37,661 nucleotides of DNA. It comes from Actinocatenispora comari. Lineage in GTDB: Bacteria > Actinomycetota > Actinomycetes > Mycobacteriales > Micromonosporaceae. The notes beneath the pieces are model-generated. The model was not told the DNA's origin. It worked only from the letters and a program-made list of their open reading frames with translations, and searched no databases. The stretch covers positions 1 through 37,661 of the forward strand of contig NZ_BOPO01000114.1 in assembly GCF_017312725.1 (NCBI RefSeq), read 5' to 3'. The position numbers were made by a program, and so were the translations under genes. This document shows positions 18,609 through 27,454 of this stretch, one piece after another. Positions within the stretch are counted from its first letter, which is position 1, and every line of letters begins with the position of its first letter.

Positions 18609-19183
18609 GACTGCGCCCGCAGGTCGTCCAGGGCGGCCAGGACCGTCTCGGTGACCTGCTCGGGGTCGATGCGGTCGGTGGGTACCACCACGTCGGCGAC
18701 CTCCTCGTAGAGCGGGCGACGCTCGGCGAGCAGCTGCCGCATCGTCGCGCGGGGGTTGATGGCGAGCAGCGGCCGGGCGGCCGACAGCCCGGTGCGTTTC
18801 GCGGCGTCCGGCAGCTCGACCGACAGGAACACCACCAGGTGGGCGAGCAGCAGTGCGCGGGTGGCCTCGGCCAGGACCGCCCCGCCACCGAGCGCGAGCA
18901 CCCCGCGTCGGGTGGCGAGCGCCTCGGCGACCGCGGCGCGTTCCAGCGCCCGGAAGTGGTCCTCGCCGTCGTCGACGAAGATGTCCGAGATCGGTTTGCC
19001 GGCGGTGCGCTCGATCTGCTCGTCGGTGTCGGCGAACTCGACCCCGAGCCGGGCGGCGAGCAGCCGGCCCACCGTGGTCTTGCCCGCGCCGGGCGCGCCG
19101 ACCAGCACGCACACCGGCCGGTCGACGCCGGGTACGCCGGACTGGCCGGGGTCGGTGGCTGCGGCGGGATCCACCGGGGTCAC
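18605..19183 (-). CDS. aroK: Shikimate kinase
   Basis: 192 residues, with about 22 extra at the N-terminus compared with the core enzyme. It phosphorylates shikimate at the 3-OH. The phosphate loop is [29 protein letters not shown] carries the shikimate-binding Asp, [17 protein letters not shown] the Arg/Glu region, LALGGGAV the Gly triplet and SAARPLL the lid Arg. The GTG at 19183 overlaps the aroC stop (GTGA), and the gene's own stop overlaps the aroB ATG. The gene is thus locked between them in the order aroC-aroK-aroB. Confidence 0.96.
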   Translation of the reverse strand: MTPVDPAAATDPGQSGVPGVDRPVCVLVGAPGAGKTTVGRLLAARLGVEFADTDEQIERTAGKPISDIFVDDGEDHFRALERAAVAEALATRRGVLALGGGAVLAEATRALLLAHLVVFLSVELPDAAKRTGLSAARPLLAINPRATMRQLLAERRPLYEEVADVVVPTDRIDPEQVTETVLAALDDLRAQS

Positions 19184-20358
19184 GAGATCACCAGCTCCTT
19201 CCGGTACGCGTCGAGGTTACGGCGCAGCTCGGTCACCGAGTCGCCGCCGAACTTCTCCACCGCGGCGTCGGCCAGCACCAGCGCCACCATCGCCTCGGCG
19301 ACCACCGCACCGGCCGGTACCGCGCACACGTCGGAGCGCTGGTTGATCGCGGTGGCCGGCTCGCCGGTGGCCACGTCGACGGTGGACAGCGCCCGGTTGA
19401 GCGACGAGATCGGCTTGAGCGCGGCGCGCACCCGCAGCGGCTCGCCGATCGACATGCCGCCCTCGACGCCGCCGGCCCGGTTGGTACGCCGGCGCACCCC
19501 GTCGGCGGTCGGGTCCATCTCGTCGTGCGCGACCGAGCCACGGCTGCGCGCCTGGGTGAACCCGTCACCGACCTCGACGCCCTTGACCGCCTGGATCGAC
19601 ATCAGCGCGGCGGCCAGGCGGGCGTCCAAGCGGCGGTCCCACTGCACGTGGCTGCCCAGCCCCGGGGGCAGCCCGTACGCGACGACCTCGACGATGCCGC
19701 CGAGCGTGTCGGCGTCCTTGCGGGCCGCGTCGACCTCAGCCACCATCGCCGCGGACGCGTCGGCATCCAGGCAGCGCATCGGGTCGGCGTCGATCGCGGC
19801 GGCGTCGTCCGGGGTGGGCAGCCGGTCGGCGGGTGCGGCCACGGCGCCGATCTCCACCACGTGCGACACCAGCCGTACGCCCAGGGCCTGGTCCAGCAGC
19901 GCCTTCGCGACGGTACCCAGCGCCACCCGGGCGGCGGTCTCCCGGGCGCTGGCGCGTTCCAGGATCGGCCGGGCGTCGGTGTGCCCGTACTTCTGCATGC
20001 CGGCGAGGTCGGCGTGGCCGGGGCGGGGCCGGCTCAGCGGCGCGTTGCGCGCCTGCCCGGCGAGCTCCGCCTCGTCCACCGGGTCGGCGCTCATCACCTG
20101 CTGCCACTTGGGCCACTCGGTGTTCCCGACCCGGACGGCGAAGGGGCTGCCCAGGGTGCGCCCGTGCCGCAGCCCGCCGATCACCTCCACGGCGTCCTGT
20201 TCGAACTTCATCCGCGCGCCCCGGCCGTACCCCAGACGGCGGCGGGCCAGCTCGGACGCGATTTCGGCACTGGTCAGCTCGACCCCGGCCGGCACCCCCT
20301 CCAGGATGCCGACCAGCGCGGGCCCGTGCGATTCCCCGGCAGTCAACCAACGCAACAC
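19180..20358 (-). CDS. aroC: Chorismate synthase
   Basis: 392 residues. It forms chorismate from EPSP with reduced FMN. The N-terminus [20 protein letters not shown] is diagnostic. [71 protein letters not shown] and the C-terminal [16 protein letters not shown] follow. The open frame continues upstream to 20409, but the GTG at 20358 ([10 protein letters not shown]) gives the family start. There is no Shine-Dalgarno. A CAGACT hexamer ends eight bases before this GTG, so a leaderless transcript is possible. A GTG six codons earlier ([10 protein letters not shown]) is the alternative. aroK overlaps downstream. Confidence 0.96.
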   Translation of the reverse strand: MLRWLTAGESHGPALVGILEGVPAGVELTSAEIASELARRRLGYGRGARMKFEQDAVEVIGGLRHGRTLGSPFAVRVGNTEWPKWQQVMSADPVDEAELAGQARNAPLSRPRPGHADLAGMQKYGHTDARPILERASARETAARVALGTVAKALLDQALGVRLVSHVVEIGAVAAPADRLPTPDDAAAIDADPMRCLDADASAAMVAEVDAARKDADTLGGIVEVVAYGLPPGLGSHVQWDRRLDARLAAALMSIQAVKGVEVGDGFTQARSRGSVAHDEMDPTADGVRRRTNRAGGVEGGMSIGEPLRVRAALKPISSLNRALSTVDVATGEPATAINQRSDVCAVPAGAVVAEAMVALVLADAAVEKFGGDSVTELRRNLDAYRKELVIS

Positions 20359-20492
20359 AACCAGAGAGTCTGTCACGGACCGCGGTCGTACCGGTGACCA
20401 GAGGCGCACGGTCCCGCAGGGCGGGCCGCCGGTGGCAGCCGGGGTACCACGACCGGGCGGCTCCCGCGGTCCGGACGCGGTCGCTGTCGGGG

Positions 20493-21173
20493 TCAGAACG
20501 CCAGATATCCGGCGGCGAGCCAGTCGCCGGCCAGTACCGCGGTCAGCGCGCCGGCCAGCATCGCCGGGCCGAACGGGATCCGGGTCCGCAGTCCGGCCCG
20601 GCGGGAGGCGAGCAGCACCAGCGCGTACCCGCCGCCGTAGCCGAACCCGAGGACCACCCCCACCGCCAGCGTCGACCAGGACAGCCAGCCCAGCGCCAGG
20701 CCCAGCAGTCCGGCGAGCTTCACGTCACCGAAACCGAGCTGCGAACCGGGCGCCAGGCACAGCAGCAGGTACAGGCCGGCCGCGGCGAGAGCGCCGACCC
20801 CGGCCCGGGCCAGCTCCGCCCACCCCGGCCCGCCGTCGATCGCGCTGGCCACCGCGAGCAGCGCCGCGACCACCGGGTACGCGGGCAGGGTGATGGCGTC
20901 GGGCAGCCGGCGCAGATCGGCGTCGATGACGCACAGCAGCACCCCGGCGGCGGCGAGCACCAGGAACGCGGGCAGCCCGTAACGCCGGACAGGGTCGGGG
21001 ACCAGCCCCACCGCGACGCCGCCGAACGCCACCGCGGTCAGCACGCACACCACCACGGTGCGCCGGCCGCCGGCGGCCACTCCGGGCAGCCGGGCCGCGG
21101 TGGCGGCCAGCGCGGGGCCGACCGCGGCCCCCGCGGCGGCGCAGCCCAGCGCGGCCAGCGAGACGGTGAGCAT
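20493..21173 (-). CDS. Prepilin peptidase (A24 family, membrane aspartyl protease)
   Basis: 226 residues and seven or so hydrophobic segments. Enzymes of this family cleave leader peptides of type IV pilins, Tad/Flp pilins or type II secretion pseudopilins at the inner face of the membrane. Both catalytic aspartate motifs are present: [12 protein letters not shown] (Asp84) and the GxGD motif in [11 protein letters not shown] (Gly147 to Asp150), followed by IPFGPAML. The N-terminal cysteine-rich methylase domain of PilD is missing, so it resembles the short TadV/CpaA or archaeal type. No pilin genes are in the window. It lies nine bases after aroE and 134 before aroC; the link to shikimate genes is positional, not functional. 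Confidence 0.88.
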   Translation of the reverse strand: MLTVSLAALGCAAAGAAVGPALAATAARLPGVAAGGRRTVVVCVLTAVAFGGVAVGLVPDPVRRYGLPAFLVLAAAGVLLCVIDADLRRLPDAITLPAYPVVAALLAVASAIDGGPGWAELARAGVGALAAAGLYLLLCLAPGSQLGFGDVKLAGLLGLALGWLSWSTLAVGVVLGFGYGGGYALVLLASRRAGLRTRIPFGPAMLAGALTAVLAGDWLAAGYLAF

Positions 21174-21182
21174 CCGGCCGCC

Positions 21183-22097
21183 TCAGCCGGCCCCGGACGA
21201 CAGCGCGGCGCGCATCGCCTCGGCCGGCGCGGGCACGCCGGTGAACTGCTCGAACTGGCGCACGGCCTGGGCGAGCAGCAACTCCAGCCCGCCAAGGACC
21301 TGGGCGCCGGCGGCGGTGGCGGCGCCGGCCAACGCGGTCGGCCACGGCGAGTACAGCACGTCGAAGACGGTAGCCTCGCGCCGCCACCGTACGGTCGGCG
21401 CGAACGCGTCGGCGGCGCCCGCCGGCAGCGTGGACAGCACCACGTCGGCGCGTCCGGCCGGACCCGGGTCGGTGAACTCGGCGTGCGCCAGCGCCAGGCC
21501 CAGCGCCTCGGCGGCGGGGCGCAGTTCGGCCACCGCGGCCGAGCGGCGGGCGTACACGGTGACGGTGGCGGCACCGAGCCTCGCCGCGGCGTAGAGGCCG
21601 GCCCGGGCGGTGCCACCGGCGCCGAGGATCGCGACCCGCTCCGCGGCGACGGTGCCGCCCCGGGCGAGCGCGTCGACCAGCCCGGGCGCGTCGGTGTTGT
21701 CGGCCCGGCGCACGCCGCCGGCCAGGACCAGCGTGTTGGCCGCGCCGAGCAGCCGCGCGGTGTCGGTCACCTCGTCGGCGATCGCCAACGCGACCTGTTT
21801 GAGCGGCATGGTCAGCGACAGGCCGGCCCACTCGGGTCCGAGGCCGGCGACGAACCCGGCGAGCTCGTCGGCCTCGACCCGGTGCGCGTCGTAGCCCCAG
21901 TCGGCCAGCCCGGCGGCGGCGTAGCCGGCGTTGTGGATCACCGGCGACAGCGAGTGCGCGACCGGGCTGCCCAGCACCGCAGCGCGGTGCCGAATGCCCT
22001 GCACCGCAGCGCGGTGCCGAATGCCCTGCACCGCGGCGCGGTGCCGAATGCCCTGCACCGCGGCGCGATGCGGGACCCGGCCGTCCGCGACGCTCAC
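21183..22097 (-). CDS. aroE: Shikimate 5-dehydrogenase with repeat-extended N-terminus
   Basis: 304 residues as called. It reduces 3-dehydroshikimate to shikimate with NADPH. The substrate domain reads HRAAVLGSPVAHSLSPVIHN, LSLTMPLKQVALAIADEVT (catalytic Lys) and GAANTLV, then RRADNTDAPG. The NADPH fold has VAILGAGGTARAGLYAAARL. The GTG at 22097 overlaps the mltG stop as GTGA, like other junctions here. Directly after the first nine residues come three copies of HRAAVQGIR (residues 10-36) and then the native first strand HRAAVLGSP. Without them the protein would be 277 residues, the normal length. Each copy also contains an in-frame GTG, so initiation inside the array is possible. Confidence 0.93.
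   Translation of the reverse strand: MSVADGRVPHRAAVQGIRHRAAVQGIRHRAAVQGIRHRAAVLGSPVAHSLSPVIHNAGYAAAGLADWGYDAHRVEADELAGFVAGLGPEWAGLSLTMPLKQVALAIADEVTDTARLLGAANTLVLAGGVRRADNTDAPGLVDALARGGTVAAERVAILGAGGTARAGLYAAARLGAATVTVYARRSAAVAELRPAAEALGLALAHAEFTDPGPAGRADVVLSTLPAGAADAFAPTVRWRREATVFDVLYSPWPTALAGAATAAGAQVLGGLELLLAQAVRQFEQFTGVPAPAEAMRAALSSGAG
21963..22070 (-). repeat. 27-bp tandem repeat at the 5' end of aroE
   Basis: Three full 27-base units (22044-22070, 22017-22043 and 21990-22016) encode HRAAVQGIR each. They differ from one another at only one or two bases. A partial fourth unit (21963-21989) encodes the native HRAAVLGSP. The period is a multiple of three, so copy-number change keeps the frame. 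Confidence 0.9.
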
Positions 22098-23263
22098 CCC
22101 GCGGCGCCGTTTTGCTTGGCCTTCTCCTCGTTGGCCTTCTGCTCGTCGTAGGTCTCGGCGAACGCCGACTTGCCCGACTTGTCGATCCGGACGAAGTACA
22201 GCCACTTGCCGTCCGCGGGGTGCGCGGCGGCCTTCATCGCGGTCGCGCCCGGGTTGTCGATCGGCCCCGGCGGCAACCCGGCGTGGGTGTGGGTCGAGTA
22301 CGGGTTGCTCGTGTCGTGCAGTTCGGCGTACGTCAGCTGGCTGGAGTCCTTGGCACCCTTGCCCTTCAGGTCCAGCCAGTAGTTGGTGGTCGAATCGAAC
22401 TGGAGCTTCTGCAGCCACGGCTGGTCGGTGTCGCCGAGCCGGTTGTAGACCACCCGGGTCACCTTCGGCATGTCCGAGTTGATCGCCTCGGCCTGCGCCA
22501 GCGACGCGACGATCAGCGCCTCGTACGGCGCGATGCCCTTCGGCTTGTCCAGCCCGCTGTCCGCCGCGGCCTTCATGAAGTGCGAGACCATCTCGCTCAG
22601 CGCGTCCTTGGCGGTGGTACCCGGGTCGAACAGGTACGTGTCCGGGTAGAGGAAGCCCTCCACCCCCTTCGCCGCCTGCTTGTGGTCGTCGCGGTCGAAC
22701 CAGCCCTTGTCGATGCCGAGCGCGGCCGGGTCCTTCGCCGCCTTCTGGAAGTCCGACAGCGGCAGCTTGAGTCCCTTCGACAGCCGGCTCAGCGTCGCGT
22801 TCACGGTCAGGCCCTCGGGGATGGTGACCTTGGTGGCGATCCGGTTCTTCAGGTCCAGCAGCGCGGTGACCGCCAGTGACGCCTTCATCTGCTTGTGCAG
22901 CTTGTACCAGCCGGGCTGGATGGCGGTCGCGTTCGGGTTCTTGTTGGACGCGTCGACGAACGCCTTCGCGCTCTTGACGACGTCCTTCTTGTACAGCGCG
23001 TTGGCCATGTCGCTCAGCCCGTCGCCGGTCTTGATCTGCACCTGGACCGAGCCGTGGCCGGAACCGGAGTAGTCGGGCGCGACCAGGAATCCGCGCAGCG
23101 CGTGGTAGCCCAGGTAACCGCCGCCACCCAGCACCCCGAGCAGCACCACCACCAGGACCAGCGCGAACAGCGACTTCCCGCGGCCCGACTTTCGTCGCCG
23201 GTGCCGGCCGGGGCGCATCGCGGCGTCGCCGTCGTCGTAGCCCAGATCCAGCCCATCAAGCAT
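22094..23263 (-). CDS. mltG: Endolytic peptidoglycan transglycosylase MltG (YceG-like)
   Basis: 389 residues. MltG is anchored in the membrane and cleaves nascent glycan strands, helping to end their growth. A short Arg/Lys-rich cytoplasmic tail is followed by one membrane helix (about residues 31-58) and the YceG domain: IKTGDGLSDMANALYKKDVV (LysM-like part), VTIPEGLTVNATLSRL, EGFLYPDTYLFDPGTT and the catalytic segment ALIVASLAQAEAINSDMPKV, then VVYNRL. In E. coli the catalytic glutamate lies in ASIVEKE. Here that position is Gln257, with a Glu at 259. The ATG at 23263 has GGAGG eight bases ahead and overlaps the end of ruvX by eight bases. aroE overlaps its stop. Confidence 0.94.
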   Translation of the reverse strand: MLDGLDLGYDDGDAAMRPGRHRRRKSGRGKSLFALVLVVVLLGVLGGGGYLGYHALRGFLVAPDYSGSGHGSVQVQIKTGDGLSDMANALYKKDVVKSAKAFVDASNKNPNATAIQPGWYKLHKQMKASLAVTALLDLKNRIATKVTIPEGLTVNATLSRLSKGLKLPLSDFQKAAKDPAALGIDKGWFDRDDHKQAAKGVEGFLYPDTYLFDPGTTAKDALSEMVSHFMKAAADSGLDKPKGIAPYEALIVASLAQAEAINSDMPKVTRVVYNRLGDTDQPWLQKLQFDSTTNYWLDLKGKGAKDSSQLTYAELHDTSNPYSTHTHAGLPPGPIDNPGATAMKAAAHPADGKWLYFVRIDKSGKSAFAETYDEQKANEEKAKQNGAAG

Positions 23264-23735
23264 CCGTCCGCCTCCGGTGCGCATCGAGCCACGACTGCAG
23301 GATCTCCACGGCGGCGGCCTGGTCGACCACCGCGCGGCGACGCTTGCCGCGCACGCCACGATCGGACAGCCTACGGGTTGCCACCGCGGTGGACATCCGC
23401 TCGTCGGCGAACACGATCGGTACCGGCGCGATGCGGTCGGCCAAGCGCGCCGCGTAGGCCCGTACGTCTCGCGCGGCGTAGCTTTCCTGGCCACTCAGCG
23501 TGACCGGCAGGCCGACCACCACCTCCACAGGGTGATACTCCTCGACGAGATCGGCAAGCTCCGCCAGATCTCGCGCGGCGGGAGTGTCGGCGTCCCTACC
23601 GCGATCGCGCTGCACGGTGACCACCGGTGAGGCGAGCAGTCCGGACGGATCGCAGCTGGCCACGCCGATCCGGACGGTGCCGACATCCACCGCGAGCCGC
23701 ACGCCGGGGGCGAACCCGGCACGATCGTCGTTCAT
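23256..23735 (-). CDS. ruvX: Holliday junction resolvase-like protein RuvX (YqgF)
   Basis: 159 residues. It has an RNase H-like fold; E. coli YqgF acts in 16S rRNA 5'-end maturation and homologues cut Holliday junctions. The first catalytic strand is RLAVDVGTVRIGVASCDP (Asp17). VEVVVGLPVTLSG, IVFADERMSTAVATRRL and the last motif VVDQAAAVEILQSWLD complete the active site. The ATG at 23735 follows the alaS gene by 84 bases, which contain two competing hairpins. mltG overlaps the 3' end by eight bases. The alaS-ruvX-mltG order is conserved in Gram-positive bacteria. Confidence 0.94.
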   Translation of the reverse strand: MNDDRAGFAPGVRLAVDVGTVRIGVASCDPSGLLASPVVTVQRDRGRDADTPAARDLAELADLVEEYHPVEVVVGLPVTLSGQESYAARDVRAYAARLADRIAPVPIVFADERMSTAVATRRLSDRGVRGKRRRAVVDQAAAVEILQSWLDAHRRRTDA

Positions 23736-23736
23736 C

Positions 23737-23793
23737 GCCGCACCGCCCCCGATCCGGCCGCCACGGTGCGGCTCGGGCCGGGGGCGGCCGGAT
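23737..23793 (-). promoter_or_regulatory. Two interleaved hairpins in the alaS-ruvX gap
   Basis: ATCCGGCCGCC (23752-23762) is complementary to GGCGGCCGGAT (23783-23793), a perfect 11-bp arm. GCCGCACCG (23737-23745) is complementary to CGGTGCGGC (23764-23772), a perfect 9-bp arm. The arms alternate, so the stems either form a pseudoknot or compete. The second stem ends one base before the ruvX ATG and would cover its upstream region; the first could act as a terminator. The pairing is seen, the function inferred. Confidence 0.5.
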
Positions 23794-23819
23794 GGTTCAG
23801 CTCGGTGCCGGGCGGCATC

Positions 23820-26507
23820 TCAGGCGGGAACCGCCGCGGCGACCAGCTCCCGGATCGAGGCCAGCAGCGCCGGCGCCTGCTCGGCCGGTACGCCGCCGCC
23901 CTGGGCGAGGTCGTCGTTGCCGCCGCCGCGGCCGGACAGCGCCGACTTCACCAGATCCTTCGCCGACAGGCCCTGCTCGCGGGCGGCCTTGTTGACGGCC
24001 ACCACCAGCGACGCCTTGCCGCCGTTCGCGGCGGACACCGCGACCACCCCGGCCCGGCCGGCGGACAACCGGCCACGGATCTCCTGGACCAGGGTGCGCA
24101 CGTCACCGCTGGACGCGCCGCCGGGTGCCTCGGTGGCGACCAGCGCCACGCCGCGCACGTCCTCGGCGCCCGACGCGAGGCCACCGGCGTTGGCCAGCAC
24201 CATCTGCGCGCGCAGCTTCTCCAGTTCCTTCTCCGCGTCGCGCAGCTGCGAGATGGTCTGCGCGACCCGGTCGCCGACCTCCTCCGGCTTCGCCCGGAAC
24301 GTGTCGGCCAGCTGCGAGACCAGCAGGTGCTCGCGGGCCAGGAAGTTGAACGCGTCGATGCCCACCAGCGCCTCGACCCGGCGCACCCCGGCGCCGACCG
24401 ACGCCTCGTGCAGAATCTTCACCACGCCGAGCTGGCCGGAGCGGGCCGCGTGCGTACCGCCGCACAGCTCGCGGGCGTAGTCACCGACCTCGACGACGCG
24501 GACCTCGTCGCCGTACTTCTCGCCGAACAGCGCCATCGCGCCGAGCTTGCGCGCCTCGGCCATCGAGGTGACGAACGCGTGCACCTCCAGGTCGGCCATC
24601 AGCACCTCGTTGACCTGCTGCTCGACGTCGTTGAGCACGCTGGCCGGCACCGCGCCGGGGGTGTTGAAGTCGAACCGCAGCCGGCCCGGCGCGTTCAGCG
24701 ACCCGGCCTGCGTGGCCGACTCGCCGAGGAAGTTGCGGATCGTCTGGTGCACCAGGTGGGTGGCGGTGTGCGAGCGCGAGATCGCCCGGCGGCGCCGGAT
24801 GTCGATCTCGGCGAAGCCCGCCTCGCCGGTGCGCACCTCGCCGCGCAGCACCTTCGCCCGGTGCACGACCAGCCCCGGCACCGGCTGCTGCACGTCGTAC
24901 ACCTCGACCTCGCCGCCACCGAGCTGGATGCGACCCCAGTCGGCCTGCTGGCCGCCGCCCTCGGCGTAGAACGGGGTGGTGTCGAGCACCAGCTCGACCT
25001 CGTCGCCCTCGCCCGCACCGGCCAGCGGCTCACCGCCGGCCAGCACCGCGCGCACCGTCGACTCGCGGGACACCTCCGCGTACCCGGTGAACTCGACGGC
25101 GCCGCCGGCGTCCAGCACCGCGCGGTAGGCGGACGTGTCGGCGTGGCCGGTCTTGCGGGCCTGCGCGTCGGCCTTGGCCCGGGTGCGCTGCTCGGTCATC
25201 AACCGGCGGAAGCCGTCCTCGTCGACCGACAGCCCCTGCTCGGCGGCGATCTCCAGGGTCAGGTCGATCGGGAAGCCGTACGTGTCGTGCAACTGGAACG
25301 CCTGCGCGCCGGACAGGGTGGTGCCACCCGAGGACCTGGTGTCGGCGATCGCGGTGTCCAGGATGGTGGTACCGGACTTCAGCGTCGCGAGAAACGCCTC
25401 CTCCTCGCCGTACGCGTACTGCGAGATGCGGTCGAAGTCCGCGGCCAGCTCCGGGTAGGACGGGGCCATGCAGTCGCGCGCCACCGGCAGCAGCTCCGGC
25501 ATCGCCGGCTGCTCGAAGCCCAGCAGCCGGATCGCCCGCACCGCGCGGCGCAGGATCCGGCGCAGCACGTACCCGCGGCCCTCGTTGGACGGGGTCACCC
25601 CGTCGCCGATGAGCATCAGCCCGGTGCGCACGTGGTCGGCGACCACCCGCAGCCGCACGTCGTCGGGGTGCGACTGGGCCGCGATGTGGCTGGTCGACAC
25701 GCCGTAGCGCTTGCCGGTCAGCTCCGCTGCGCGGTCCAGGATCGGCCACACCTCGTCGATCTCGTACAGGTTGTCGACGCCCTGCAGGTAGGCGGCGACC
25801 CGCTCCAGCCCCATCCCGGTGTCGATGTTCTTCGCCGGCAGGCCACCGAGGATCTCGAAGTTCTCCTTGCCGACCCCCGGACCCCGCTCGTACTGCATGA
25901 ACACCAGGTTCCACAGCTCGACGTAGCGGTCCTCGTCGACGGTCGGGCCGCCCTCGGCGCCGTACTCCGGGCCGCGGTCGACGAAGATCTCCGAGCACGG
26001 GCCGCACGGGCCGGGCACGCCCATCGACCAGAAGTTGTCCTTCTTGCCGCGCCGCTGGATGCGCTCCGCCGGCACCCCGGCCACCCGCCGCCAGATCTCG
26101 TACGCCTCGTCGTCGTCGACGTAGACGGTCGGCCACAGCTTGTCGCCGTCCAGCCCCAGGCCGCCGTCGGCGACCGAGCCGGTCAGCAGCTCCCAGGCCA
26201 GCTTGACGGCGCCTTCCTTGAAGTAGTCGCCGAACGAGAAGTTGCCGTTCATCTGGAAGAACGTGCCGTGCCGCGAGGTCTTGCCGACCTCGTCGATGTC
26301 CGGGGTGCGCACGCACTTCTGCACGCTGACCGCGCGCGGGAACGGCGGCGTCACCTGGCCCAGCAGGTACGGCTTGAACTGCACCATGCCGGCGTTGACG
26401 AACAGCAGGTTCGGGTCCTCGAACGGCAGCGGCGCGCTCGGCACCACCGTGTGGTCGTTGTTCTCGAAGTGCGCCAGGAACCGACGCTTGATCTCCGCGG
26501 TACGCAT
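23820..26507 (-). CDS. alaS: Alanyl-tRNA synthetase
   Basis: 895 residues, full length. It charges tRNA-Ala and edits mischarged Ser and Gly. The class II catalytic core begins [19 protein letters not shown] and contains [35 protein letters not shown] and the motif 2 region [18 protein letters not shown]. The editing domain has SHTATHLVH (His580, His584) and a zinc Cys at 682 in [10 protein letters not shown]. The C-Ala domain contains the glycine-rich [12 protein letters not shown]. The ATG at 26507 has no strong Shine-Dalgarno. A small membrane protein gene lies 48 bases upstream, and ruvX follows after the paired hairpins. Confidence 0.98.
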   Translation of the reverse strand: MRTAEIKRRFLAHFENNDHTVVPSAPLPFEDPNLLFVNAGMVQFKPYLLGQVTPPFPRAVSVQKCVRTPDIDEVGKTSRHGTFFQMNGNFSFGDYFKEGAVKLAWELLTGSVADGGLGLDGDKLWPTVYVDDDEAYEIWRRVAGVPAERIQRRGKKDNFWSMGVPGPCGPCSEIFVDRGPEYGAEGGPTVDEDRYVELWNLVFMQYERGPGVGKENFEILGGLPAKNIDTGMGLERVAAYLQGVDNLYEIDEVWPILDRAAELTGKRYGVSTSHIAAQSHPDDVRLRVVADHVRTGLMLIGDGVTPSNEGRGYVLRRILRRAVRAIRLLGFEQPAMPELLPVARDCMAPSYPELAADFDRISQYAYGEEEAFLATLKSGTTILDTAIADTRSSGGTTLSGAQAFQLHDTYGFPIDLTLEIAAEQGLSVDEDGFRRLMTEQRTRAKADAQARKTGHADTSAYRAVLDAGGAVEFTGYAEVSRESTVRAVLAGGEPLAGAGEGDEVELVLDTTPFYAEGGGQQADWGRIQLGGGEVEVYDVQQPVPGLVVHRAKVLRGEVRTGEAGFAEIDIRRRRAISRSHTATHLVHQTIRNFLGESATQAGSLNAPGRLRFDFNTPGAVPASVLNDVEQQVNEVLMADLEVHAFVTSMAEARKLGAMALFGEKYGDEVRVVEVGDYARELCGGTHAARSGQLGVVKILHEASVGAGVRRVEALVGIDAFNFLAREHLLVSQLADTFRAKPEEVGDRVAQTISQLRDAEKELEKLRAQMVLANAGGLASGAEDVRGVALVATEAPGGASSGDVRTLVQEIRGRLSAGRAGVVAVSAANGGKASLVVAVNKAAREQGLSAKDLVKSALSGRGGGNDDLAQGGGVPAEQAPALLASIRELVAAAVPA

Positions 26508-26555
26508 GGGGTCTCGCCTGCTCGCTTTCGTGTGCGGGTGCTGCCGGGTGTCGGG

Positions 26556-26804
26556 TCAGTCGTGCGGCCGGGCGCTGCGATCCTGGCCCGCCGCGACGGC
26601 GTCGAGGATCTGCTCTTCGCGCTCGGCCATGGAAGCTCGCACGTCGGACACGAACGACCGGACCTCGTCCAGCGCACCCACCGCCGAGGACTGCAGCGAC
26701 GCGGCGACACCCTGCGGCGAGTACGCCTGCGCGGTCTGACTGATCTTGCGCACGGCGACGACACCGACCGCGACGCCCAACCCCAGCCAGAACAGTCGCC
26801 GCAT
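26556..26804 (-). CDS. Small membrane protein of the alaS neighbourhood (DUF6167-like)
   Basis: 82 residues. One N-terminal hydrophobic helix (MRRLFWLGLGVAVGVVAV) is followed by a polar helical tail, RKISQTAQAYSPQGVAASLQ and DEVRSFVSDVRASMAEREEQ. Short proteins of this shape sit between the DUF948 gene and alaS in many actinobacteria. I recall the label DUF6167, without certainty. The function is unknown. The ATG at 26804 shares one base with the upstream stop (TGATG). A GTG one codon earlier (26807) is also possible. GGGAAAGGG upstream is a fair ribosome site. The overlap makes it translationally coupled to the DUF948 gene. Confidence 0.75.
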   Translation of the reverse strand: MRRLFWLGLGVAVGVVAVRKISQTAQAYSPQGVAASLQSSAVGALDEVRSFVSDVRASMAEREEQILDAVAAGQDRSARPHD

Positions 26805-27376
26805 CACACGTCCCTTTCCCCGACTCCCGCACCGACGGCGGACCGCTTGGCCAGCACCCGCCGGAACAACGCGCGGCCGGCCGCCGCCGGGATCGACCCC
26901 CGGGCGCTCGACGCCGCGCTGGACCTACGCTGCCTCACCAGCGTGCCACGCCCGGCCCGCCGGGCGGCACCGGACCGGGGCTCGCCGCTGCGCCGGGCCG
27001 CGGTGGTCTTGCGCACGCCGTACCCGAAGGCGGCGGCCTTGACCAGCGGGCTGCGGGTGGCGCCGGTGACGATCGTGGACACCTCGGCCACGTTGCCGGA
27101 CACCTGCGCCAGGTGACCGCTGATCACATCCAACCGGGCCAGCTGCGCGTTCACCCCGTCCAGCGAGGTGTGCACCTGCTCGATCGCGGTGCCCATGCCG
27201 TCCAGGGTGCGCTGCGCGTCGGACAGGATCGGGCCGCTGCGGTCGGCCAGCTCGGTCAGCGCCCGGGTGGCCGCGTCCACGGTGCGTCGCAGTTTCAGGA
27301 TCGGCACCAGCAACGCGCCGACCAGCAGCAGAAACGCCAGCGCCGCGATCAGCGCCGCGAGTTCGGTCCCGGACAC
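26804..27376 (-). CDS. DUF948-type membrane protein
   Basis: 190 residues. An N-terminal membrane helix (MSGTELAALIAALAFLLLVG) is followed by heptad-like helical sequence (VDAATRALTELADRSGPIL, DGMGTAIEQVHTSLDGVNAQ, GHLAQVSGNVAEVSTIV), which is typical of DUF948 proteins. The C-terminal third is basic and disordered, with many Arg, Ala and Ser. No enzymatic motif is seen. A scaffold or envelope role is often guessed for this family but not shown. The GTG at 27376 has GAGGGGG upstream. It lies 78 bases after rarA and overlaps the next small gene by one base. Confidence 0.8.
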   Translation of the reverse strand: MSGTELAALIAALAFLLLVGALLVPILKLRRTVDAATRALTELADRSGPILSDAQRTLDGMGTAIEQVHTSLDGVNAQLARLDVISGHLAQVSGNVAEVSTIVTGATRSPLVKAAAFGYGVRKTTAARRSGEPRSGAARRAGRGTLVRQRRSSAASSARGSIPAAAGRALFRRVLAKRSAVGAGVGERDV

Positions 27377-27454
27377 CTGTTCCCCCTCGATGCGATTCTC
27401 GCCGGACCGGGTCGACCCGGCGGCGTCGCCCCGGCGCCTGCGACGGAACAGACC

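Noticed and set aside
21963-22070. CRISPR-like array
   Set aside because: Units are contiguous 27-base tandem repeats with no spacers, lie inside aroE, keep the reading frame, and no cas genes are present.
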